Positions 1 to 8,298 of a stretch of 64,000 bases of DNA are shown here, piece by piece; the first letter of the stretch is position 1, and every line of letters begins with the position of its first letter. The stretch covers positions 4,859,424 to 4,923,423 of the forward strand of contig NZ_KB911579.1 in the NCBI RefSeq assembly GCF_000383575.1, written 5' to 3'. The notes under the pieces were generated by a model. That model was given only the letters and a program-made list of their open reading frames with translations, did no database searches and was not told the DNA's origin. The translations under genes and the position numbers were made by a program. This DNA comes from Salinispora oceanensis (GTDB lineage Bacteria > Actinomycetota > Actinomycetes > Mycobacteriales > Micromonosporaceae).

Positions 1-1
1 C

Positions 2-334
2 CTGGACCGCTGGCAGGGTGACCTACGCCGGCTACACCACACCGCGCAGGGCCAGCCGGCGCAGCTACGCCGCCTGCTCACCGCTTTTCCGGGCATCGGG
101 CCCGCCGGTGCGGACATCTTCCTCCGCGAGGTCCAGGCGGTCTGGCCGGACCTGCGTCCCTTCGCCGACCGGCGTGCCCTCAGCGGCGCGGAGAGGTTGG
201 GCCTGCCGCAAACCCCGCGGCGGCTCGCCGACCTGGTGGCGGAGGCGGAGTTCGGCCGCTTCGCCTCCGCTCTGGTGCGGGTCGCGCTCGGCGAGGAATC
301 CGCTGGTGCGGTGACGCGGGCAGCGCGCCGGTGA
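2..334 (+). CDS. Helix-hairpin-helix DNA glycosylase/endonuclease III-like protein, C-terminal part
   Basis: The window opens inside this gene, and 110 codons are visible before TGA. The fragment contains FPGIGPAGADIF, which fits the helix-hairpin-helix DNA-binding motif of HhH-GPD base-excision glycosylases, followed by LREVQAVWP and a basic tail. The catalytic Lys/Asp lie in the missing N-terminal part or cannot be identified here, so activity cannot be judged. The family normally recognises damaged bases in DNA. The gene ends 4 bp before the stop codon of the convergent gene on the other strand. Glycosylase-like is a family-level assignment from one motif; a non-catalytic HhH protein is possible. 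Confidence 0.6.
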   Translation: MDRWQGDLRRLHHTAQGQPAQLRRLLTAFPGIGPAGADIFLREVQAVWPDLRPFADRRALSGAERLGLPQTPRRLADLVAEAEFGRFASALVRVALGEESAGAVTRAARR

Positions 335-338
335 CCGG

Positions 339-524
339 TCACTTCGTCGCGTCACCGCGAGGCCGGGTGAGGTACCACACCAGTAGCGCAGCGAGCACGG
401 CCAGCGCGATCAGGCCGCTGGTGACGCCCTCACCGTCCGGTTGATCCCGACCAGTCGTTCCAAAGTAGATCACTGCTAGCCCGGCCAGTACCGCCACGGC
501 GGTACGTACTCCTCGGTCCCTCAC
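339..524 (-). CDS. Small two-helix membrane protein
   Basis: A 61-aa product from a GTG start. Two hydrophobic stretches (about residues 8-22 and 36-51) flank a polar loop rich in Asp, Gly and Gln, and the C-terminus is basic (TRPRGDATK), which suggests two membrane spans with the tail in the cytoplasm. No known domain is recognised. It converges on the HhH gene with almost no spacer. It is supported by hydrophobic patterning and by the fit between neighbours; no clear ribosome-binding site is visible, so the start is uncertain. Confidence 0.45.
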   Translation of the reverse strand: MRDRGVRTAVAVLAGLAVIYFGTTGRDQPDGEGVTSGLIALAVLAALLVWYLTRPRGDATK

Positions 525-589
525 ACTCGGTGACCCTAGCCAGCGCCGCCCGCAAAGGGTGGCGAACTACTTTTTTCCCCTGAACGGGG

Positions 590-787
590 TCAGTCGACCT
601 CCAGGTCGTCGAGCGAAATCTTGTGGCTCATCAGCCAGCGCGCCAACGCCGACATTCCGAACAGCCACAGCGGCGCCGACTCGGTCGTCCCACTGGTAGC
701 AAAGATCGCGAACCGGAGGTCGGGCGCGCGGTAGGCCTCAATCCGCCACCGGTGTTGCCGGTCCCGCCAGATCGCTGAAGGGTCCAT
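590..787 (-). CDS. Small hypothetical protein
   Basis: A 65-aa product with an ATG start. It has an amphipathic N-terminal half (WRDRQHRWRIEAYR), a middle of mixed hydrophobic residues, and the acidic end SLDDLEVD. I do not recognise a family. The composition (balanced charge, Trp and Met present) looks like a real small protein, not a GC-driven shadow, and nothing better occupies the interval. No strong Shine-Dalgarno sequence is visible. Confidence 0.4.
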   Translation of the reverse strand: MDPSAIWRDRQHRWRIEAYRAPDLRFAIFATSGTTESAPLWLFGMSALARWLMSHKISLDDLEVD

Positions 788-801
788 GCTCAGACGCTAC
801 C

Positions 802-829
802 GAGCTGGCCCCGCGGGTGGGGCCAGCTC
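802..829. other. Perfect 11-bp inverted repeat (hairpin)
   Basis: GAGCTGGCCCC at 802-812 and its exact complement at 819-829 enclose a 6-nt loop. It lies just upstream of the 590-787 gene on the minus strand. It could fold in RNA from either strand. There is no U-run, so it may be a 5' leader hairpin of that gene or the end of an unseen transcript. Confidence 0.5.
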
Positions 830-850
830 CGGGACCCGGCCAGCCCAGCA

Positions 851-920
851 CGGCTTCGGCTTCGGCTTCGGCTTCGGCTTCGGCTTCGGCTTCGGCTTCG
901 GCTTCGGCTTCGGCTTCGGC
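851..920. repeat. GGCTTC hexanucleotide tandem repeat, about 11.7 units
   Basis: Seventy bases made of uninterrupted 6-bp units (CGGCTT/GGCTTC). Because the unit is a multiple of 3, every frame stays open and yields artificial dipeptide runs (GF, AS or SR), so ORFs across it should not be read as genes. Such perfect microsatellites can change length by replication slippage. Confidence 0.95.
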
Positions 921-930
921 GAGAAGAGCA

Positions 931-960
931 CCGCCCCCGAAGCCTGGGCTTCGGGGGCGG
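931..960. terminator. Strong hairpin, probable bidirectional terminator
   Basis: A perfect 13-bp stem (931-943 pairs with 948-960) with a CTGG loop, very G/C-rich. There is no U-tract on either side, as is common for actinobacterial intrinsic terminators. It follows the hexanucleotide tract directly. Confidence 0.6.
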
Positions 961-1270
961 TGTGGGTGCCGGTGTGCAGGTCGCCTCTCGGCGCGTGGCG
1001 CGTGGCGGCTCCAGCCGAACGGTATTCCGCGACGGCTTATTGGTGAGGCCCGGGGACACTGGACACACCGACACCCGTCTCAACAGCGTACCCGCCCCGA
1101 CCCTTCCTGCTGGACCCGTGACCGCGATCACCGCCGAGCCGGCACCCGGGGCGACAGCCGGGTCAGTCGCCCTGTTCCGGGTGCCGAACAACAGGTTGGG
1201 TGCTCCCCCGCTGGTTCTCGGTGGGACCCGGCACAACCGCTAAAGCATCCTAGGATCCTGGATGGCTAGC
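961..1270. other. Intergenic, no gene recognised; left flank of transposon
   Basis: About 310 bases between the hairpin and the left end of the Tn3-family element. ORFs here have no recognisable product. The last five bases (CTAGC, 1266-1270) match the five bases after the right end of the transposon (9381-9385) and are read as the left target-site duplication. Confidence 0.6.
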
Positions 1271-1307
1271 GGCCCGCCCGTAGTTTCCAGCCCAAAACAA
1301 CGCTAAG
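1271..1307 (+). repeat. Left terminal inverted repeat of Tn3-family element
   Basis: Thirty-seven bases beginning GGCCCGCCCG and ending CAACGCTAAG. The inner CGCTAAG matches the inner end of Tn21/Tn501-group inverted repeats. Its reverse complement aligns with 9344-9381. The tnpA reading frame starts about 80 bp inside. Confidence 0.88.
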
Positions 1308-1388
1308 AACTGAGGGTTGATCAAGCTCTGATCTGGCCCGTAGCGTCCCGTCCCGTTCGGTGACGATCGATGCTCGGGTGGTGGGGTT

Positions 1389-4300
1389 GTGGCGACTCAG
1401 GACGTGTTCTCGGCGGAGGACCTGGCGCGGCTTCGGGGGTTCCCGGAGATCAACCGGGCGGAGTTGATCCGGTATTTCACGTTGACCGGTGCGGATGAGG
1501 CGTTCGTGCGCCAGTTCCGTACGGGCCGCAACGTGTTGGGTGTGGCGGTGCAGTTGTGCACGCTGCCGTGGCTGGGGTTCGTGCCTAATGAGGTTGCGGC
1601 GGCGCCGGCGGCCGTGGTGGGCCGGTTGTCGCAGCGGCTCGGGATCGCGATGGGTGAGTTGCGTGGGTACGGGGAGCGGGAGCAGACCCGGACGGGTCAT
1701 CTGCGGGAGGTGGCCGGCTATGCCGGCTGGCGGTCGATGGACACCGCCGGGTGGAAGGACCTCGACGAGTTCCTGTTCGCTCGGGCGATGGAGCACGACT
1801 CGCCGAAGCTGTTGTTCCGGCTGGCCTGCGAGTATCTGTTGTCGTCGCGGGTGGTGCGGCCTGGGGTGATCCTGCTGCTGCGGCGGGTGGCTGCGGCTAG
1901 GGCCCGTGCTCGGGGTGAGACGTGGGCGCGGGTGCGGCACCTGTTGACCGACCGCGGTGCGCGGAGTTGGACCTGTTGCTGGTTCCGGACGCCTACCTGG
2001 GCCGGACTCCGCTGGTGTGGCTGGGTGTGGGGCCGACGTCGTCGAGCCCTACCGCGGTGAAGGCCGAGTTGGAGAAGCTGACCTACCTGCGCCGGTTGGA
2101 CGCGCACACGCTGGATTTGTCGATGTTGCCGGCGGAGCGGCGCCGGTTCCTGGCCGGGGTGGGTCGCCGGTTGACGGGGCAGGCGTTGCAGCGGCGTGAG
2201 CCGGAGCGCCGGTATCCGATCCTGCTGACCCTGTTGGCGCAGTCGGCGGTCGACGTGCTGGATGAGACGTTGCTGCTGTTCGACCAGGCGATCAGCGGGC
2301 GGGAGGCGGCGGCGAAGCAGAAGGTGGCCGAGGCCCTGGCCGAGCGGGCGAAGGGCGGGGAGAACCGGCAGGCGCTGCTGGACGAGATCCTGACGATCGT
2401 GCTCGACACCGGGATCGGAGATGAGCAGATCGGCACGCTGCTGCGCGGCCGGATCGGGATGGATCGGATGCGCGCTGCGTGGGCCGAGCGCCGTGAGCGG
2501 CTGCCGCGTGATCACGGGCAGCTCAGCATGCTGGACGCGTCGATGTCGTACCTGCGGCAGTTCGCCCCGGCCGTGCTCGCGGCGGTGCAGTTCGCTGGCG
2601 GGCCCGGCACCGAGCAGCTGCTGCAGGCGGTGAGTGTGCTGGCTGAGTTGTACGCCACCGGTGCCCGCAAGGTCCCGGCCGGCGCGCCGGTCGGGTTCGT
2701 GCCGACGAAGTGGGCCGGCTACCTGGTCGCCGCGGAGCAGGCAGGCGACGTCACCGCGTACCGCCGGTACTGGGAGATCGCCGTGCTGGTCGGCCTTCGC
2801 GACGGGCTGCGCTCGGGTGACGTGTTCGTGCCCGGGTCGCGCCGCTACGCCGATCCGGCGTCGTTTCTGCTCACCCCGGCGGCGTGGGCGCCGCAGAAGG
2901 TGGAGTTCTGCCACCTGGTCGGCAAACCGGTCGAGGCCGCCGACGCGCTCGCGCAGGCCGACGACGAGCTGCACACCGCCCTGGCAATCTGGAGACCCAG
3001 CTCGCGAAGGGCAACCCGGGCGAGGTGCGCCTCACCGACGACGGGGAGCTGATCATCCCGCCGCTGACCGCCGAGGACGTTCCCGCCGAGGCCGACGCGT
3101 TGCGCGCGGAGTTGGCCGGGATGCTGCCGCGGGTGCCGATCGCGTCGGTGCTGGTGGAGGTCGACGCGCGGACCGGGTTCACCGACCACCTGGTGCACGC
3201 CGGCGGGAAGGTGAACCGCCCGGCCGAGCTCAAGCGCAACCTGATGTACGTGATCATCGCCGAGGCAACGAACATGGGCCTGTCCGCGATGGCCGAGTCC
3301 TGCGGCGTGCCCTACGACGTCCTGGCGTGGACCGCCGAGTGGTACTTCCGCCCCGAGACCCTGGAGGCGGCCAACGCCGCGGTGGTCAACTACCACCACC
3401 GGCTGCCGCTGACCCAGGCGTTCGGGTCCGGCACCCTGTCGAGCTCGGACGGGCAGCGGTTCCCGATCAAGGGCAAGAGCATCACCGCACGTCACCTGTC
3501 CCGGTACTTCGCCCGAGGACAGGGCGTGTCCACCTACACCCACGTCTCCGACCAGCACTCCACCTTCGACACCAAGGTCATCGTGGCCACGGCGCCGGAG
3601 TCGCACTACGTCCTTGACGGGCTGCTCGGCAACGCCACCGACCTAGCCGTATTCGAGCACGCCACCGACACCCACGGCGCGACCCTGGCCAACTTCGCCC
3701 TGTTCGACCTGGTCGGCAAGCAGCTCACCGCGCATCCGCGACCTCGGAAAGATCACCCTCTACCGGACCGGGCCGAACGCCGAGCTCCTCGCCCGCTACC
3801 CACGCGCGGGTGGCCTGCTGACCCGGCGCCTGAACACTGACCTGATCACGAGCACCTGGGACGATCTGCTGCGCGTCGCCGCGAGCGTGCAGGGCGGCCA
3901 CGCTACCGCCGCACTGGTCGTCGGGAAGCTGTGCTCCTCGAAACGGCAGCAGAACACGCTGACCAGCGCGATCAAGGAGTACGGGGCGCTGCGCCGCACC
4001 GTCTACGCCGCCCGGTACCTGGCCGACGAGACCTACCGGCGGCGTATCTCCCGGCAGCTCAACAAGGGCGAAAACCTGCACGCCCTGCGCCGCTCCCTCG
4101 CCTACGCCAGCGAGGGAGCGCTCCGGCGCCGCCACCATGAGCAGCAGACCGAGCAGATGTGGTGTCTCACCCTGGCCACCAACGCGATCGTCTGCTGGTC
4201 CACCGAGTACCACGGCCTCGCCATCGGCGCGCTACGTCGCGACGACCGCCAGGTCGACGACGAGGTCCTGGCGCACATCTGGCCCACCCACCACGAGAAC

Positions 4301-4411
4301 GTGCACTTCTACGGCACCCACTCCGTTGACATCGACGGCGAACTCTCCCAACTCGACACCGACGGCTACCGGCCACTGCGGCTCGCCGAGGTCACCCCGG
4401 CGCACTCCTGA
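1389..4411 (+). pseudogene. tnpA: Tn3-family transposase TnpA, three frameshifts
   Basis: About 1,000 codons of Tn3 transposase are present from end to end, but they are spread over four reading-frame segments: 1389 to about 1955, about 1955 to 2990, about 2990 to 3722, and about 3725 to 4411. The N-terminal DUF4158-like part (FSAEDLARLRGFPEI) and the C-terminal DDE catalytic half are both recognisable, including THVSDQHSTFDTK and the terminal region with SPRIRDLG (after frame correction) and KEYGALRRT. The shift near 3725 fits a 2-base loss. TnpA would normally nick the 38-bp ends and join them to target DNA. As read, no full-length protein can be made. Sequence errors at three separate sites are an alternative but less likely. 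Confidence 0.9.
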
Positions 4412-4418
4412 ACTCGGG

Positions 4419-4448
4419 CTGCGCCCGGCGGTCCTCCGCCGGGCGCAG
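4419..4448. terminator. Hairpin after tnpA
   Basis: A perfect 13-bp stem (4419-4431 with 4436-4448) and TCCT loop, starting 8 bp after the tnpA stop codon. There is no U-run. It probably ends the tnpA transcript, and may also stop transcription arriving on the minus strand. Confidence 0.65.
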
Positions 4449-4486
4449 CGGCAGCAGCATGACGACGTGCGCGGCGTTCAGCCCCC

Positions 4487-4720
4487 TCACCCTTCGCAGG
4501 TCGGCACGTCCGCGCCATGTCCCGGGTGCAACCGGCGCACCAGTTCCCCGCCGGCCGTGTAGCCGTGCATACACTTGGCAAGCTCGGCCAGGGTGATACC
4601 CGGGTCCGCCGGCCGGGTCGGCTTCTTCTCCTCCCACCAGTACGACCTGCTTAACCGCTTCTTCCGCGTGGATTCCGGTCCGCGGCGCTTCACCGGCCGC
4701 CCCACCGCCTTGGCATGCAA
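4487..4720 (-). pseudogene. Decayed ORF, minus strand, unknown function
   Basis: A 77-codon frame with protein-like composition (KKRLSRSYWWEEKKPT, then GYTAGGELVRRLHPG) that ends at 4487. Upstream, a different frame reads on with plausible sequence (DDTDDWDEPPLALPAATG), so the original gene probably began further right, and a frameshift lies near 4715. I do not recognise a family. It sits between tnpA and the cargo genes, where Tn3 elements often carry passenger genes. Confidence 0.35.
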
Positions 4721-4854
4721 CCGGTCTGATCGTCGTCGATCGCGTGGATGCCGGTCGCGGCGGGCAGGGCCAGCGGCGGCTCATCCCAGTCATCGGTGTC
4801 GTCCGGGCCCTGCATGATGGCCACCGGGTCCGTGCCAGTTACCACCGCATGAAT

Positions 4855-5137
4855 CCGGCCAGCGTCGCGACCGCGTACGCGCGAACGGGCGTGTACGGCA
4901 CGCTGGTCAAGCTCGGTGACGGAAAGGCGAGTTGCCCGCCGGATGCTGGACGGGTTTGTCGTCTCGGTGAGGATGTGGTCCTGGGTGAGATGCGGCCCCG
5001 GTGGGCGAAGCTGCCGCCAGCGGAGCGGCAGCGCCGCGCAGAGCAGAGCCGACCGCGAGCAGGCCGCGATCGAGGACGCGATTCACCGCACCTTCTACGG
5101 CGGCGACATCAACTTCATGTCCAAAGATGATTGGTGA
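4855..5137 (+). pseudogene. Decayed ORF, plus strand, unknown function
   Basis: Two frames join into one protein-like sequence: EMRPRWAKLPPAERQRR in the first, then, after a shift near 5050, EQAAIEDAIHRTFYGGDINF and a stop after SKDDW. The helical, charged character and non-random ending suggest a genuine C-terminus. No family is recognised. The opposite strand is also open here, so strand assignment rests on composition only. Confidence 0.35.
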
Positions 5138-5140
5138 CCC

Positions 5141-5540
5141 TAACCACCCGGGGAGGACGTGTTTACGTGCCTTGGCGGCCCGGGTGTCGGTGGCCGGCAG
5201 GTCGCCGTTCGCGCATCTGCTGCAAACCACTAAAAGGCAGCGCTAAGCATAGTCGGATCTCTGACAATAGCATCGACATTCTTCATTGTTTCCTGAAAGG
5301 TGCTGCCCAACGGGGAGGTTCTGCGGATGCGGAGCGGGCGATACAGCTGCTTTAGCTTAGATTACTTGCCGGGTTCGTTCCCGGCGCAGCGAGAAAGAAA
5401 CCCGTACGCACCGATCGCATGCAGGGCCCACCCTTTACCTCCTGGTCGCAGCACGAGCCGCATTGAGCAGAGTTCTGAACGTCTTGCCGCTGCACGTCAG
5501 GAGGTCCCAACCCAACCCCTCGTAGTAGGAAGGAATCCGC
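5141..5540. other. Non-coding leader region of cargo gene
   Basis: About 400 bp without a convincing gene, with lower GC than the surroundings. It contains CGCTAAG (near 5240), the same heptamer as the transposon inner ends, but the rest of a 38-bp end is absent. It presumably holds the promoter for the secreted cargo protein; no confident -35/-10 pair was identified. Confidence 0.4.
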
Positions 5541-6755
5541 GTGGGATCCAGCCATGCTATCCACACCCGATGGTACCGCCGCACCTTCGCGGCGGCAGCC
5601 GTGCTGCTGCTGACAACAGCAGGTGCACTGACCGGGCAGCCAGCCCATGCCAAGGAACCCGACCCCGCCGATGCCGCTGGGCAGGGGCATCCAAAGGTGG
5701 TTACGCTGCCGGCGAGGGTGGGCGTCCAGGATGCGTTAACAACCGCCTTCAAGGCTGACGTCACGGTCTTGGAACTGCGGTTCTCCGGCAACGGCGTGGT
5801 GGGCGGCCTCATGCCGACGGTCGGCGCGACAGCCAAAGATCAGGCTACCTGGGTGGAGTTGGCATTTCAGCGTCGGTTCAACCGGACTCCAGCAGTGTCG
5901 GCGTTGGTTGTCCCGCCATCGACGTCGGCCGCCCAGATCAACGCCCTGCAGGCTGCGATGGCGGCGGTACCGCAGGTTGTCGTCACTTCCACGCCGGCCG
6001 CCGCATCGAAGAAGCTGCCCGCCACGCATACGGGCAGTCCCATGCAACCCCTCGATGGCTCTATCGACGAGCACTTCCCGTCGATCTGGGAGGGCGACAC
6101 CTATCGGACCGTCTATCCCCCAGTGCAGGCGGAGCGTCGGGCCTATGACTACTGGTTCACGTACGAGAGCGCCTATGGCGCGCAACCTTCGTCATTCCCT
6201 AATGACTGGGGCATGGAGATCGGGATAACGACCTGGAACGATTCTCTTCCGGGATGGGTCGTCCGCCCGTTCTGCCCGCCCGGCTTCGGTGACTCGGACT
6301 GGGACTTCTGGTCTGGCACCTACGAGATGGGTGGCATCTGGGGGACGAACGTCCCGGACGCCTCCGCACCCTACGCCGATTACAACATCGCGAGCGACGG
6401 CTGCGACGAAAACGGAGTGGAAGTCGGCATCGGCTTCCCGGGCCAGCTGGTCCAGGACACGCTGTACCTAGCGTTCGTCGAACTGTATCCCGGAACGCAG
6501 AGCGCTTCGCGAATGGCCGCATCGGTGAGCATGAAGAGCAACGACTGCAACGACCTTGGGCTGTCCCCACAAACCGACTGCATGGGCCTGAACACCAATC
6601 GGAACCCTCCAGCGGGATTCGACGGCAGCGCCACGTTGATCAACGCCACCCGGAACTGGACGGCGCCGGCATGCTTCCTGATGGGAGAGGGGTTCACCGC
6701 CCCAATCCGCTACGCCCCAGGTGAAAGCGGCTGCCCAACCGTGATCTATTACTGA
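5541..6755 (+). CDS. Secreted hypothetical protein, transposon cargo
   Basis: 404 aa from a GTG start chosen because AGGAAGGAA lies about 6 bp upstream. The N-terminus has basic residues (HTRWYRR), a hydrophobic core (AAAAVLLLTTAGALTG) and a likely signal peptidase I site AHA before KEPD, so export is expected. The mature protein has an N-terminal region of about 130 residues rich in Val, Thr and Ala, and a C-terminal part rich in aromatic residues and Cys (FCPPGFGDSDWDFW, SDGCDEN, SNDCND, TDCMG, APACF), which suggests disulphides in an extracellular fold. No family is recognised. It is followed by a strong hairpin. Its position inside the transposon makes it passenger DNA. Confidence 0.75.
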   Translation: MGSSHAIHTRWYRRTFAAAAVLLLTTAGALTGQPAHAKEPDPADAAGQGHPKVVTLPARVGVQDALTTAFKADVTVLELRFSGNGVVGGLMPTVGATAKDQATWVELAFQRRFNRTPAVSALVVPPSTSAAQINALQAAMAAVPQVVVTSTPAAASKKLPATHTGSPMQPLDGSIDEHFPSIWEGDTYRTVYPPVQAERRAYDYWFTYESAYGAQPSSFPNDWGMEIGITTWNDSLPGWVVRPFCPPGFGDSDWDFWSGTYEMGGIWGTNVPDASAPYADYNIASDGCDENGVEVGIGFPGQLVQDTLYLAFVELYPGTQSASRMAASVSMKSNDCNDLGLSPQTDCMGLNTNRNPPAGFDGSATLINATRNWTAPACFLMGEGFTAPIRYAPGESGCPTVIYY

Positions 6756-6776
6756 CATCTACGCTGGTAGTGACAT

Positions 6777-6816
6777 CCAGGCAGCCATGGAGCAAACATG
6801 CTCCGTGGTTGCCTGG
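6777..6816 (+). terminator. Long hairpin after secreted cargo gene
   Basis: An 18-bp stem (6777-6794 with 6799-6816, two G-U wobbles) and AACA loop, 22 bp after the stop codon. No U-run follows. Likely transcription terminator or mRNA 3'-end stabiliser. Confidence 0.65.
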
Positions 6817-6852
6817 AATAGCAGCCGCTGTCAGCCTCGGAGGATGATCAGG

Positions 6853-7566
6853 ATGTCGCAGCAGCGTCCTCGACACCGGTTCAGCCCGCACCAACTATTT
6901 TTCCTGTACCTGGCCATCGTCTGTACCGGCGGAGTGGCCGGCGCGGTCACTGGTGGGGTCGGGCTGTTGGTGATGTCCGCCCTGAGCGTCGGATGTCGCC
7001 CGGCCGGCGGGGATGCGCTGCCCGGGGCAGACATGCAGTGTCCCGACGGCACCGGCAAGCTGCTTCCAGCACTCTTGCTGGTGGGCCTCGGCTGCCTTGT
7101 CGTCCTGTCGGCAGCAGCGGTGCTGATCAGCCGACGGGCCGACGCCGCGACGATTGCCCGGATAGCCCGGCATGCTTTGTGGTTGGCCACCGGGGTGGTG
7201 GCGGTCCCGGCTTTGATCTGGGTCAGCTTGGTATTTACCTCCGCTGCCACAGCGGGAGGTATTTGGGGCGTCGCGGCGAGCGTGTTCGCAGCTACCGTTT
7301 TCGTAGCTATCCCTTTGATCACGTCGTACGTGTGGCCGGCACGCACGACTACCGTGTTGGCCGCGTGTCTGGCGGTCCCCGTTGTCGTCGTGCTGGTCGG
7401 CTGGTGGCTGCCGCTACTTGTGCCCATCGGCATGCCGCTAGCCGCCATCTGGCTGATCGCACTGTGGCTGTTGCGGGCAGCCCGACGGGTGAACCCACCG
7501 GCCAGTCCGACTGAGGTTCCCTCGGTATCTCGGAGAATGAGGTTCCCTCGGTATCTCGGAGAATGA
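6853..7566 (+). CDS. Multi-pass membrane protein, transposon cargo
   Basis: 237 aa from ATG at 6853. That start is preferred because GGAGG at 6839-6843 stands 9 bp upstream, whereas the in-frame ATG at 6844 touches it. About six hydrophobic segments are visible, including FFLYLAIVCTGGVAGAV near the N-terminus and the closely spaced pair VPVVVVLVGWWLPLL and ILMPLAAIWL-like helices near the C-terminus. A Cys pair lies in the first extracytoplasmic loop (VGCRPAGG and DMQCPDG). The last 17 or so residues are encoded by 26-bp tandem repeats that belong to an insertion-sequence end, so the original C-terminus was probably replaced. No family recognised. Confidence 0.65.
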   Translation: MSQQRPRHRFSPHQLFFLYLAIVCTGGVAGAVTGGVGLLVMSALSVGCRPAGGDALPGADMQCPDGTGKLLPALLLVGLGCLVVLSAAAVLISRRADAATIARIARHALWLATGVVAVPALIWVSLVFTSAATAGGIWGVAASVFAATVFVAIPLITSYVWPARTTTVLAACLAVPVVVVLVGWWLPLLVPIGMPLAAIWLIALWLLRAARRVNPPASPTEVPSVSRRMRFPRYLGE

Positions 7567-7589
7567 GGTTTCCCCGGTATCTCGGAGAC
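7512..7589 (+). repeat. 26-bp tandem repeat, three copies, IS3-like left end
   Basis: Units at 7512-7537, 7538-7563 and 7564-7589, each starting TGAGGTTCCC (third copy TGAGGTTTCC) and containing GGTATCTCGG. The first two are identical and the third diverges at two or three bases. IS3-family orfA begins about 40 bp after the third unit, so the unit is read as the left terminus of that element, present in triplicate. Confidence 0.75.
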
Positions 7590-7629
7590 TTTCGATCGCG
7601 GTCTTATAGGCCCTGACCAGGAGGTTTCT

Positions 7630-7940
7630 GTGCCCGCCCTCGTAAGTACCCGGATGAACTGCGCCAGCGTGCGGTGTGGCTGTACCGGGAGTCCGACCCT
7701 AAGCCGGTGATCAAGCGTTTGGCCGAACAAATCGGTGTTGTCGGCTCCGCCTGAAAAGTTTGGGGTGGCGTTGACAGGTGTGCATCCCGAAGCGTTGCGT
7801 AACTGGATCCGCCAGGACGAGGCGGATCATGGTGAGCGCTTCGACCGGCCCTGCCCCGGCGAGGCCGACGAACTTCGCCGGCTGCGCAAGGAGAACGCCG
7901 AGCTGCGTAGAGCCAACGAGATCCTGAAAGCCGCCTCGGC
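7630..7940 (+). pseudogene. IS3-family transposase OrfA remnant
   Basis: Contains the helix-turn-helix N-terminus (RKYPDELRQRAVWLYRE) and the leucine-zipper segment (ELRRLRKENAELRRANEIL) typical of IS3 OrfA. It is broken three times: the GTG at 7630 (AGGAGG upstream) is one base out of frame with the coding sequence that follows; a 38-bp insertion with a 5-bp duplication splits it at 7739; and homology stops after KAAS near 7940, with no orfB. In an intact element OrfA and OrfB are joined by frameshifting into the DDE transposase. Confidence 0.85.
7739..7776. mobile_element. 38-bp insertion flanked by GGTGT repeats (IS end remnant)
   Basis: Within orfA, GGTGT occurs at 7734-7738 and 7777-7781, and the 38 bp between start TGTCGGC and end GTTGACA, so both ends read TGTC inward. 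Removing 43 bp (insert plus one GGTGT) restores the OrfA frame as AEQIGVHPEALRNW. This is the pattern of a transposition event followed by loss of almost all of the element, or of a miniature element. The TGTCAACGCC end resembles IS21-type termini. Confidence 0.75.
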
Positions 7941-8161
7941 TCTTTCGCATCGAAACTGTGCGCCCTGTAGCGCTGAGAGGGGTGAGAAACCCTTCTCGCC
8001 GGGTCGTCACAGCGGCCTGGTGAGCCTGAGGGCAGCCTGATCCGCAGCAGCAGCAGCGGCGGTGCGGGTGGCAAGCGGCCCTGACGGGGGCGGGACCGTG
8101 GTGGTCGACTCCGAAGCCGTGCAGTTCCAACAGTGGGGAGGGCCGGGCTGCGGTGAAGATC

Positions 8162-8271
8162 TTGTGACACAGAATCCCGTATTCTCTGTCACAAAGCCAT
8201 TGATCCATCCGTCGCCACCTGAGGGACACCGTCACCGCGGCGAGGGCGACTCGGCCACATTCTATGTCACA
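8162..8271 (+). promoter_or_regulatory. Candidate IRS-type recombination site for the tyrosine recombinase
   Basis: Two 14-bp arms (8162-8175 and 8181-8194) are inverted with 13 of 14 matches around a 5-bp spacer. A further copy of the right arm lies at 8259-8271 in direct orientation (12 of 13 bases match 8181-8193). A core of inverted arms plus accessory direct repeats, placed just upstream of the recombinase gene and about 110 bp long overall, is the plan of the Tn4430/Tn5401 internal recombination site used by TnpI. The arms would be recombinase-binding motifs and the spacer the exchange site; they could also autoregulate the gene. Confidence 0.7.
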
Positions 8272-8298
8272 TCACCGGAAGAGGTCGCTGAGGTGTCC

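Noticed and set aside
851..920. CRISPR array
   Set aside because: The unit is 6 bp with no spacers, and no cas gene is nearby.
786..1269. ORFs through the GGCTTC repeat
   Set aside because: The repeat keeps all frames open and gives GF, AS or SR dipeptide runs; no ribosome-binding site and no conserved sequence.
4744..5130. Intact 128-codon plus-strand gene
   Set aside because: Only part of it looks like protein, and the natural C-terminus lies in another frame; treated as a decayed remnant.
5205..5246. Second Tn3 terminal repeat ending CGCTAAG inside the transposon
   Set aside because: Only the final heptamer matches; the remaining 30 bp do not align to either end.
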